A stretch of 64,000 bases of DNA from an uncultured Bacteroidia bacterium. Lineage in GTDB: Bacteria > Bacteroidota > Bacteroidia > Bacteroidales > UBA932. The DNA lies in the NCBI GenBank assembly GCA_902781705.1, contig CACZKE010000001.1, positions 62,001-126,000 of the forward strand, given 5' to 3'. Position numbers and translations under genes: made by a program. The first letter of the stretch is position 1. Every line of letters begins with the position of its first letter. The notes below the pieces were generated by a model. The model saw only the letters and a program-made list of their open reading frames with translations. It did no database searches and was not told the DNA's origin. Shown piece after piece: positions 9,528 through 17,344 of the stretch.

Positions 9528-11255
9528 ATGAAAAGGATTATTACTTTGGCCATTGCGGTGGCCCTGCCTCTTGTAGCTTTCGCCCAGCCGGGCGGACGGG
9601 AAGTCGGCCAGAACGTACCCGGCGCCGGGCGCCGTTTCATCCCGGATCCCGACCCGGAAAACGTGGTCCTGAACCGCCGCGCCGCGATGCCTTTCGGGGC
9701 CGGTGCCACGAACTTTGACGGACGTTCCTTCAACAACGCCCCTACCTTCTTCGTCTATCCTGACACGAAACTGGACCAGGCGGGTGCTGATGCGCTTGTC
9801 AACGAGCTGGGCCTTCAGCCCATCCTGGAGAACAACTTCGGCAGTGTCGTCGTCATCAATCCGGTGGGCGCGAAGTATGATGCCTCGGCCGATTTCGACT
9901 GTTTCGTCAAGATGTTCAACAAGTCCCGTTCCGGCAACCTGAAGGTGATCGGCTTCGGGGAGGGTGCGACGTTCGTGAACCAGGTCATCGCCCTCCAGGC
10001 GGCCGACCATATCGCCGGCATCGTGACGGTGGGCGGAAAGCCTGCGAAACTGCCGAAGGGTTTCACCTCCTATGGCGTCCCGGCCTTTGTTGCCGGCAAG
10101 ACGGCGGCGAAGGTCGCCAAGGAATATGAGACGCTGAATGCCGCCTGCGCGCCGGCCGAGCCGCTGCTGCAGGTCGTCACCTCCGCCGCGTCCGAGCCCG
10201 GTTCCGTTTTCGCGGAGGCTTGGGAGAAGGTGCTTTCCCGCAACTTCCGCTATAACAACTACAAGCATACGCACTACGAGGGCGCCAGCTTCGGCCAGTA
10301 CGGGCCTTATGAGCTGGAACCCTACACCGACTGGGAACGCCTGGGCATCGAACGCATCAAGGTGGAGCAGCCGATGGCCTTCGGGCCCCAGGGCCAACAG
10401 GGACCGGACGTTCCCAGGCAGCTCTGGTACGAGTATTGGCCGAAGGAGCTCAAGGAGGGCGCCGCCCCCCGGAGCGTGCCGATGGTCGTCCTCCTGCACG
10501 GAAACGCCAACGATCCGCGTACCCAGGCTGAGACTTCCGGATTCCTCCAGGTGGCGGGCGAGGAACGCTTCTTCGTCGTGGAAATGGAGTGGCAGGGAAG
10601 CCGGTCCTTCCAGGCCATGGGCCAGGACGGCGTGGAAACCGTCGTTTACCAGCTTCTCTCGAAGTATCCCCAGCTGGATCCGGCCCGGGTCTATGCCGAA
10701 GGCCTTTCCGCCGGTTCGATGACCGCGACGGCCCTGGGTATCAAGAAATCACATGTTTTCGCCGCGGTCGGCGGCCATTCCGGCGGCCTGTTCGGCGGCA
10801 TGGGCGCCGGCCCGTTCCCGGGCTTCGAGGCCATTTGGAACGAAGCCACGCAGAAGCGGGGCGCCGTGGAAACCGCCTACTGCTCCGTGTTCGGCACCAT
10901 GGATACCACCGTTCCCTACATGACCCCGGAGAACTGGAGAGGGAACAGCTACCTCAATGCCTGGAATGCCTATGAGCAGATGAACGGGATGACCGTCGTC
11001 CGCGACATGGACTTCTCCGTGGACCCGGTCTTCGGCCAGGTCCTCCGAGACCGCGAAAGCCTGAAGACCGCCAAGGGCGCGGGCATCGTCATGGAAACGG
11101 GCCAACTCTACAAGGGGGAGACGCCCCTTATCCGGCTCGTGGCCGTCATGGACTACGGCCATTGGAACTTCATGCCCACCGCCCGGGTGATGTGGGATTT
11201 CTTCAAGCATTACAGCCGCGACCCCGAAACCAAGAAACTCGTGTACAGCAAATGA
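9528..11255 (+). CDS. Secreted alpha/beta-hydrolase (PHB-depolymerase/feruloyl-esterase-like), possibly tandem
   Basis: 575 residues with a signal peptide (MKRIITLAIAVALPLVAFAQ). The C-terminal half is a clear alpha/beta-hydrolase: oxyanion strand VVLLHGNAND at 320-329 and nucleophile elbow GLSAGS with Ser394; a catalytic His is likely in the GHWNF segment near the end. The N-terminal half (about 70-240) looks like a second hydrolase fold with strand SVVVINPVG and a degenerate elbow GFGEGA (Gly144 where Ser is expected). Similar secreted enzymes cleave feruloyl, acetyl or polyester bonds; the substrate is unknown. Its TGA overlaps the ATG of the next rhamnosidase (ATGA, 11252-11255), so the two are translationally coupled. 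Confidence 0.78.
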   Translation: MKRIITLAIAVALPLVAFAQPGGREVGQNVPGAGRRFIPDPDPENVVLNRRAAMPFGAGATNFDGRSFNNAPTFFVYPDTKLDQAGADALVNELGLQPILENNFGSVVVINPVGAKYDASADFDCFVKMFNKSRSGNLKVIGFGEGATFVNQVIALQAADHIAGIVTVGGKPAKLPKGFTSYGVPAFVAGKTAAKVAKEYETLNAACAPAEPLLQVVTSAASEPGSVFAEAWEKVLSRNFRYNNYKHTHYEGASFGQYGPYELEPYTDWERLGIERIKVEQPMAFGPQGQQGPDVPRQLWYEYWPKELKEGAAPRSVPMVVLLHGNANDPRTQAETSGFLQVAGEERFFVVEMEWQGSRSFQAMGQDGVETVVYQLLSKYPQLDPARVYAEGLSAGSMTATALGIKKSHVFAAVGGHSGGLFGGMGAGPFPGFEAIWNEATQKRGAVETAYCSVFGTMDTTVPYMTPENWRGNSYLNAWNAYEQMNGMTVVRDMDFSVDPVFGQVLRDRESLKTAKGAGIVMETGQLYKGETPLIRLVAVMDYGHWNFMPTARVMWDFFKHYSRDPETKKLVYSK

Positions 11256-14200
11256 AACAGACTGCTTTGACAGGCCTCCTGCTCGCCGCCCTGGTGGCGG
11301 CAGCCTGCGGGACCAAGCCGGCTATCCGGTCCGGGGGCTTCGCGTCCACGGCCTCCGAGTTGGAAAAGGGCTGGGCGGATCCGCCCCAGTCCGCCCGCAC
11401 CCGCGTGTGGTGGCATTGGATGAACGGGAACATCACCAAGGACGGCTTGCAGAAGGACTTGGAGTGGATGGACCGCATCGGACTGGGCGGTGTGCATAAT
11501 TTCGACGCCGCGCTGGGAACGCCCACGGTCGTGGACAAAAGGCTCATCTATATGGACGAGGGCTGGCAGGATGCCTTCCAGCACGCGGTCCGGACCGCCG
11601 ATTCTCTGGACCTCGAATTCACTATCGCCTCCGCCCCCGGCTGGAGTTCCACCGGAGGTCCCTGGGTCGCTCCCAAGGATGCGATGAAGCGTCTGGTCTG
11701 GCGGACGGTGGAGGGGAGCGGTGCCATCGACACGGTATTCCCGGAACCCTTTACGCATACCGGCGCGTTCCAGAACGGGGCGGCGGCCGGCCGGGGCAGC
11801 GGGGCGGAACTGGATTTCTACGAGGACATCGCTGTGATTGCCGTCCGGCAGCCGGAAGGGCGCCGGAGCGCGGCTTCGCTCGGCGCCGTCGTGACTTCCA
11901 GCGGCGGAGACTTCACGCTGGAACAGCTCACCAATGGTGATATTGCCGACGGAATCCTCCTCCCGAGGGACGACAAGGCGGGTTTCGCCTGGATCCAATA
12001 TGCTTTCCCCGAGCCGGTTACCATCCATTCCCTGACCATGGTCGGGGCCGGTGGAGGCGGATTCGGCGGTGGTCCATCGACTACCGTGCTGGAGAGCGGC
12101 GATGACGGAATCGCCTTCTCCAAGGTCTGCGATGTCCGTGGTGGCCGGGTATCCGAAGTCACGCTCAGCGTTCCCGAAACCACGGCCCGGTTCTTCCGTG
12201 TCCGGGTAGCGAATCCCCGGGCGATGGGCGGCGGCTTCTTCGGCCTGGGCGGCGGCCCCTCGGCCGTTCCCTCCGGTACGGTCATTTCCGAGTTGGAGCT
12301 CTTCCCCTATAGCCGGGTGCACCGGTTCGAGGACAAAGCCGGTTTCTCCACGGCTTCCAACATGACGGCGGAGGCGACGCCCGCTTCGGCGGAGGTTTTT
12401 CCCGCGCCTGCCGACGTGATTGACATTTCCGACCATTTCAAAGAGGGAAAACTGCGCTGGGATGCTCCCGAGGGCACCTGGAAGATCTATCGTTTCGGAT
12501 ATGCACTGACCGGCAAGCAGAACCATCCGGCGCCCCTCGAGGCGACCGGCCTGGAGGTGGACAAACTGGATCCGGATGCCTGGACGCGCTATTTCCGGAC
12601 CTATTTGGACATGTACAAAAAGGCCTCCGGCGGCCGGATGGGCGCACGTGGCGTGCAGTATGTCCTAACGGACAGCTACGAGGCCGAGTGCGAAACCTGG
12701 ACCCCGGCGATGTTCTCCGCATTCCGGGAACGCCGCGGGTATGACCTGAAGCAGTGGCTGCCGGTGCTGACCGGCGAGATCGTCGGCTCTCCGGCCGAGA
12801 GTGACGCTTTCCTCTGGGATTGGCGGAAGACTCTCGGCGACCTCATTGCTGACAATTATGCGCTTCTTTCCCGGATCGCCCGGGAAGAATACGGCATGCT
12901 GGGTACCTATGTGGAGTCCCATGAGGCCGGACGGGCGTTCGTGGGGGACGGTATGGACCTCAAGCATGCCGCCCAGGTGCCGATGGGCGCGATGTGGGTG
13001 ACCGCTCCCTGGGTGCCCATGGGCCCTGACGGCCAGCCCGACATGAGCGTCTATGACGCGGATGACCGGGAATCCGCCTCCGTGGCCCATCTCTACGGCC
13101 AGAATGTGGCGGCGGCCGAGTCCATGACCGCGCCCGGACAGGGCGGCCTGGCCTATTCCTATCATCCCGGCAACCTGAAGTATGTCGCCGACCGGGAAAT
13201 GTCCAGTGGCATCAACCGCTTTGTCATCCATGAAAGCGCCCATCAGCCGGATGATGTCCACGTTCCGGGCATGTCCCTCGGCGGGATCGGCCAATGGTTC
13301 AACCGTCACGACACCTGGGCGGAAATGGCCGGGGTATGGGCGGACTACATGGCCCGCAGCTGCTTCATGCTGCAGGCGGGGCATAGCGTGGCTGACATCC
13401 TCTACTACTACGGCGAGGATTCCAACGTGACGACCGTGTTCAACCGTCCGCCGCAGATCCCGTCCGGTTACCAGTGGGATTATCTGAGCCCGAACGCCCT
13501 GCTGGAGCAGATTTCCTGCCGTCGCGGGCAGCTGACCTCCGCAAGCGGCACTGCCTACAAGGTCATCTGGATGGACCGCAACATGGATTATGTGTCTGTG
13601 CCGGTGCTCCGGAAACTCGCCGCCCTCGCAAAGGAAGGCGCCTGGATCGGCGGCGTGAAGCCAAAGTTCCCGGCCTCCCTGTCCGATGACAAGGCGGAAT
13701 TCGATGCGCTCGTCGCCGACCTCTTCGGTCGGAAGAACGTCATGGAGACCACCGATTTGCAGGCATTCCTCACGGCTGCGGGCGTGGCCCCCGACGTCGT
13801 TCTTCCCGAAGGATACCGCTACCTGCACCGCACCCTTTCGGACTGCGAAGTCTATTGGATCAACAAGCCTTCCCGGGAGAATGCGGATGTGACGCTGTCC
13901 TTCCGTACGGCCGGCGGTCGTCCGACGCTCTGGCATCCCGACAACGGGACGGTGGAGGATGTGACTTATGCCGTCAGGGACGGCCGCACCGAGGTGCAGT
14001 TGCACCTGGTTCCGGACGATGCCGTATTCGTGGCCTTCTCCGGCAAGGGCAAGTCCTCCGAGACGGTTCCTGCCGTCGATGAAAAAGTCGTTTTGGATGT
14101 GACCGGTCCCTGGCAGGTCGCCTTCCAGGAGAAGCGCGGAGCTCCGGCCACGGCTACGTTCGATACGCTTTCCAGTTATACGGATTCCGAGGTCTTCGGT

Positions 14201-14554
14201 ATCAAATACTTCTCCGGTGTCGCTACCTATACGAAGACGGTGCATGTCGATACCGTCCAGGGGAAGATGTCCATCGACCTGGGACAGGTGTGCGACCTGG
14301 CCGAGGTCTATGTGAACGGAACCTACTGCGGCACAGCCTGGAAACAGCCCTACCGCGTGGACGTGACCGATGCGCTGAAGCCCGGAGACAATACGCTGGA
14401 AATCAAGGTGGCGAACACCTGGCCCAACCGGCTTATCGGCGACGAGCAGCCCGGTGCCGTCCGCGTCGCCTGGACGGATTCCCGCGCCTACCGGGCCGAG
14501 GATCCGCTTCGTCCCGCCGGCCTGCTGGGTCCGGTCAAAATGGTGGTCCGGTAA
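11252..14554 (+). CDS. GH106 alpha-L-rhamnosidase, lipoprotein
   Basis: 1,100 residues beginning at ATG 11252, which overlaps the previous stop; an earlier in-frame Met at 11162 lies inside the esterase and would hide the signal peptide. The signal ends in a lipobox (LVAAACG). GH106 hallmarks: WWHWMNGNI at about 50, KDLEWM, FTIASAPGWSSTGGPWV, YGEDSNVT, and a C-terminal beta-sandwich (VYVNGTYCGTAWK). A Gly-rich insert lies around 267-280 and again near 330. The family releases alpha-L-rhamnose from RG-I, RG-II or plant secondary glycosides, here at the cell surface or in the periplasm. It is a paralogue of the partial gene at 1-1860; the two bracket the operon. The stop lies 15 nt from the convergent ligase stop. 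Confidence 0.92.
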   Translation: MKQTALTGLLLAALVAAACGTKPAIRSGGFASTASELEKGWADPPQSARTRVWWHWMNGNITKDGLQKDLEWMDRIGLGGVHNFDAALGTPTVVDKRLIYMDEGWQDAFQHAVRTADSLDLEFTIASAPGWSSTGGPWVAPKDAMKRLVWRTVEGSGAIDTVFPEPFTHTGAFQNGAAAGRGSGAELDFYEDIAVIAVRQPEGRRSAASLGAVVTSSGGDFTLEQLTNGDIADGILLPRDDKAGFAWIQYAFPEPVTIHSLTMVGAGGGGFGGGPSTTVLESGDDGIAFSKVCDVRGGRVSEVTLSVPETTARFFRVRVANPRAMGGGFFGLGGGPSAVPSGTVISELELFPYSRVHRFEDKAGFSTASNMTAEATPASAEVFPAPADVIDISDHFKEGKLRWDAPEGTWKIYRFGYALTGKQNHPAPLEATGLEVDKLDPDAWTRYFRTYLDMYKKASGGRMGARGVQYVLTDSYEAECETWTPAMFSAFRERRGYDLKQWLPVLTGEIVGSPAESDAFLWDWRKTLGDLIADNYALLSRIAREEYGMLGTYVESHEAGRAFVGDGMDLKHAAQVPMGAMWVTAPWVPMGPDGQPDMSVYDADDRESASVAHLYGQNVAAAESMTAPGQGGLAYSYHPGNLKYVADREMSSGINRFVIHESAHQPDDVHVPGMSLGGIGQWFNRHDTWAEMAGVWADYMARSCFMLQAGHSVADILYYYGEDSNVTTVFNRPPQIPSGYQWDYLSPNALLEQISCRRGQLTSASGTAYKVIWMDRNMDYVSVPVLRKLAALAKEGAWIGGVKPKFPASLSDDKAEFDALVADLFGRKNVMETTDLQAFLTAAGVAPDVVLPEGYRYLHRTLSDCEVYWINKPSRENADVTLSFRTAGGRPTLWHPDNGTVEDVTYAVRDGRTEVQLHLVPDDAVFVAFSGKGKSSETVPAVDEKVVLDVTGPWQVAFQEKRGAPATATFDTLSSYTDSEVFGIKYFSGVATYTKTVHVDTVQGKMSIDLGQVCDLAEVYVNGTYCGTAWKQPYRVDVTDALKPGDNTLEIKVANTWPNRLIGDEQPGAVRVAWTDSRAYRAEDPLRPAGLLGPVKMVVR

Positions 14555-14569
14555 GGAACGAATAAAATA

Positions 14570-16192
14570 CTACACCGCTTGCAGCAGGCCTTTCGCGAGG
14601 TCTGCTGCCGCGTTTTCCTTCGCCTGGACATGGCGCTTCTTCCCGGTGGCAGTGTAAGGGACGGAATCCACGAAGCGATAGTAGCGGGGACGCTTGAAGT
14701 TGGCGATGTAAGGGCTCTCCTTGCAGAAAGCGTCCAGTTCGGAAACCGTGAGCGATCCGTCTTTCGGGACGATGTAGGCGGTGACCAGCTGGCCGCGGAC
14801 CTGATCGGGGACGGAGGTCACCACGCAGTCCTTGACCCGCGGGTTCATGGACAGGACCGCTTCCACTTCGGTGGGGTAGATGTTTTCGCCGGAGGAGATG
14901 ATCATGTCGTCCCGGCGGCCGACGATGGTGATGAAACCTTTCCCGTCCCAGGTGGCGAGGTCGTTCGTGTACAGGAATCCCTTGTAGTACTTGCGCTCGG
15001 TCTCGGACTGGTTGTCGTAGTAGAGATAGGGCGATTTCGCGGGGGAGGAAAGGATGACTTCGCCGATTTCGGTGCCGTCCTGGGCGACCAGTTCGTCCGG
15101 TTCGGTGCGGCGGCCGTCGTGGAGGCGCACGACGCGGACGTCGTCATCGACACAGGATGCTCCGGCCGTGCCGGCGCCTTCGGGCAGGTCGAAGGGGCGG
15201 AGGAAGGTGTTCCAGAAGGTCTCCGTGGTTCCGTAACCGTTGAAGATATTGGGTGTCAATACTTTCTGATAGCGGATGCAGGCGGCTTTCTCCAGCGGGC
15301 TGCCCATGGTGACGATCCCTTTCAAGGTAGAGAGGTCGTGCGGATTCCTTTCCTGTTCATCTGCCAGACCGCCCAGGACGGTCGGGACACCCACCAGGAA
15401 GGTGATGCCGTACTCGGCCACGTAGTCCAGGGCCGTCTTCGCATCGAATTTGGGAAGGATGACGACCGTGGCGCCGGCATAGAAAGCCGGGCAGGGGCCT
15501 GCGCAGTGGAGGCCGCCGCGGTGGAACCAGGGCGTCGTGTTCATCGTCACGTCCCGGTAGCTCATCGGGAAATGGATCATCACGTCGTGGGCCGACAGCA
15601 CCTCGTTGATGCTGGTCATCGGGATGGCCTTGGGATGGCCGGTCGTGCCGGAGGTGTACAGGCGGCAGGTCTCGTCATAGATATTGTGCTCGACGTCCGG
15701 CTCCTCGCAGGAGGCGCATTCCACGAAGCGTCCGTAGGAGAGAAATCCGCTTTCGGGAGTATCCTCCGCCGTCAGGACCAGGTCGGGCCGATGCGAGGCC
15801 AGTTTCAGCGCCTCTTCCACGGTCTCCCGGTAAGCGGCATTGAAAAGGAGCACCTTGGGGTGGGAATCGTCGATGCTCCAGGCCAGTTCTCCCGGAGAGA
15901 AGCGGAAGCTGGCCGGGCAGCACACGGCGCCCGTCTTGTGGGCGGCGAGGTAGCCGAAGACGAATTCGGGGCAGTTGCACAGCTGCATCATGATGACGTC
16001 CCCTTTCCGGAGGCCGGCTGCGAGGAGGGCCTGCGCGAAGCGGTTGCTCTCGGCATCCAGCTCCCGGTAGGTCCAGTGGCGTCCGTCGGCGGGATTCACC
16101 ATCGCCAGGCGGTTGCCGTAGCGCCGAACATTCCGAAGAAAGCCCTCGATCCAAGTATAGTGTGATTCGAATATCTGTTTGAAATTTTCCAT
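14570..16192 (-). CDS. AMP-forming acyl-CoA / aryl-CoA synthetase (ANL superfamily)
   Basis: 540 residues from the Met at 16192 (MENFKQIFESHYTW). The frame continues upstream to another Met at 16246, but that would run through the promoter elements. ANL motifs are complete: P-loop YTSGTTGHPKA, GYGTTE, hinge YTNDLATWDG followed by GRRDDMIISSGENIYP, and the C-terminal lysine in TGKK. It forms an acyl-adenylate and then a CoA thioester in the cytoplasm. It resembles medium/long-chain or aromatic (4-coumarate type) ligases; sequence alone does not separate these. It converges on the rhamnosidase operon and is divergent from the AraC regulator, so that regulator may control it. Confidence 0.87.
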   Translation of the reverse strand: MENFKQIFESHYTWIEGFLRNVRRYGNRLAMVNPADGRHWTYRELDAESNRFAQALLAAGLRKGDVIMMQLCNCPEFVFGYLAAHKTGAVCCPASFRFSPGELAWSIDDSHPKVLLFNAAYRETVEEALKLASHRPDLVLTAEDTPESGFLSYGRFVECASCEEPDVEHNIYDETCRLYTSGTTGHPKAIPMTSINEVLSAHDVMIHFPMSYRDVTMNTTPWFHRGGLHCAGPCPAFYAGATVVILPKFDAKTALDYVAEYGITFLVGVPTVLGGLADEQERNPHDLSTLKGIVTMGSPLEKAACIRYQKVLTPNIFNGYGTTETFWNTFLRPFDLPEGAGTAGASCVDDDVRVVRLHDGRRTEPDELVAQDGTEIGEVILSSPAKSPYLYYDNQSETERKYYKGFLYTNDLATWDGKGFITIVGRRDDMIISSGENIYPTEVEAVLSMNPRVKDCVVTSVPDQVRGQLVTAYIVPKDGSLTVSELDAFCKESPYIANFKRPRYYRFVDSVPYTATGKKRHVQAKENAAADLAKGLLQAV

Positions 16193-16215
16193 TTTTCCGT
16201 GCTTTTGTGTCGTAA

Positions 16216-16247
16216 CAAAATTATCAATTGCGGGGATTTTGGGCAAA
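16216..16247 (-). promoter_or_regulatory. Promoter of the acyl-CoA ligase (-33 TTTG, 20 nt, -7 TAATTTTG)
   Basis: On the minus strand, TTTG (16247-16244) is separated by 20 nt from TAATTTTG (16223-16216), the Bacteroidota sigma consensus, 23 nt before the ATG. Confidence 0.72.
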
Positions 16248-16296
16248 TTTTGGCGGAAAAATGGTTGTTCTTGTGGGAAATATGGAAATCAGTTTT

Positions 16297-16304
16297 TATC
16301 TTTG
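16297..16304 (+). promoter_or_regulatory. -7 element of the AraC gene (TATCTTTG)
   Basis: Exact TAnnTTTG in the 151-nt divergent gap, 39 nt before the regulator ATG. A TTG at 16271-16273 is slightly too far to be a convincing -33 box. Confidence 0.6.
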
Positions 16305-16343
16305 TGAAAACCTTGTGGGATAATTTGACATTTTTGTGCCCTT

Positions 16344-17282
16344 ATGGAACATCCGCTCGACAAAACCCTCCGCCTGGACATGGTCCCGCGGACGGCGAAC
16401 ACCATCTATGTGAAGGACGAATTCGTCATCTCCGACAACCTGTCCATCCGGGTCCCGCCCGCCCTCTCCGCCCTGCTGGACAAGGGACGGCCTACCCGCA
16501 CCCTCCGGCCCGGCTGGATGGTTTTTCCCTACCGGATCGGCTTCAATGCCATCCTGTTCGTGGAGACGGGCGTCGTGGACTGCGTCCTCAATCTGGAGTC
16601 TTTCCATGTTGAGGGCAGGTCCGTCCTGCTCCTCCCGTCGGCCACGCTCCTGCGCGAGCTCAACTGGCAGGCCGGGACGCGGTACATCCTGATCGGCTAC
16701 AACGACGGCAAGCTCTTCTCCGGGATGAACTCCCGTTCCGCGAAGATCCTCCGTTCGTCCATGATCGCGCCTTTTTCCATCGCCATGCGGAAGGAGCGGA
16801 TGGACAGGTACTTACACCTCATCGAAGTCCTCATCCACGTGGCGGAAGGCGGTCCGGACTATTATTTCCAGGACGACATCATCCGCGGCGCGGCCGAGAT
16901 GATGTGCGGCGGCCTGGCCCGCCTCGTCGTGGAACGGACGGAGCAGCGCACCCGGATTCCCCGGGAACTCGCCATCACGCAGGACTTCATCCGTCTGGTC
17001 CAGGCCGCCTGCCTGGAGCACCGCGACCTGGACTATTACGCCCGGGAACTGTGCATCACCCCGAAATACCTCTCCCGCATCGTCAGCAAGGTTTCCGGGA
17101 AAAAGGCGCTCCTGCTTATCCAGGAGAGCGTCATCGCCGAGGCGGAAACGCTCCTGAAAGACGGGTCCTACAGCGTCCGGCAGGTCAGCGACCTCCTTCA
17201 TTTCCCCAGCCCCTCCTATTTCTGCCGATATTTCCGCAAGGCCACCGGCCAGACCCCGCGGGCGTACATGCTGGGAGAGTGA
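16344..17282 (+). CDS. AraC-family transcriptional regulator
   Basis: 312 residues. The C-terminal ~100 residues are an AraC/XylS double helix-turn-helix: DYYARELCITPKYLSRIVSKVSGKK is the first recognition unit and VSDLLHFPSPSYFCRYFRKATGQTPRAY the second, ending in the usual P-x-x-Y. The N-terminal ~200 residues are a cupin-like effector domain without recognisable sugar ligands. It lies between a divergent acyl-CoA ligase and a downstream cellobiose phosphorylase with its own promoter, so either could be its target; no rhamnose-specific signature was found, although many rhamnose genes lie in the window. Confidence 0.88.
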   Translation: MEHPLDKTLRLDMVPRTANTIYVKDEFVISDNLSIRVPPALSALLDKGRPTRTLRPGWMVFPYRIGFNAILFVETGVVDCVLNLESFHVEGRSVLLLPSATLLRELNWQAGTRYILIGYNDGKLFSGMNSRSAKILRSSMIAPFSIAMRKERMDRYLHLIEVLIHVAEGGPDYYFQDDIIRGAAEMMCGGLARLVVERTEQRTRIPRELAITQDFIRLVQAACLEHRDLDYYARELCITPKYLSRIVSKVSGKKALLLIQESVIAEAETLLKDGSYSVRQVSDLLHFPSPSYFCRYFRKATGQTPRAYMLGE

Positions 17283-17288
17283 GCGCAC

Positions 17289-17319
17289 TTGCTTTTCAGG
17301 CGCAAATCCCTTACCTTTG
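17289..17319 (+). promoter_or_regulatory. Promoter of the GH94 gene (TTG, 20 nt, TACCTTTG)
   Basis: TACCTTTG at 17312-17319 with TTG at 17289-17291, 20 nt apart, 25 nt upstream of the ATG. It begins 7 nt after the AraC stop. Confidence 0.62.
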
Positions 17320-17344
17320 AAAACTTTGACGTGAAACAAAGCAT

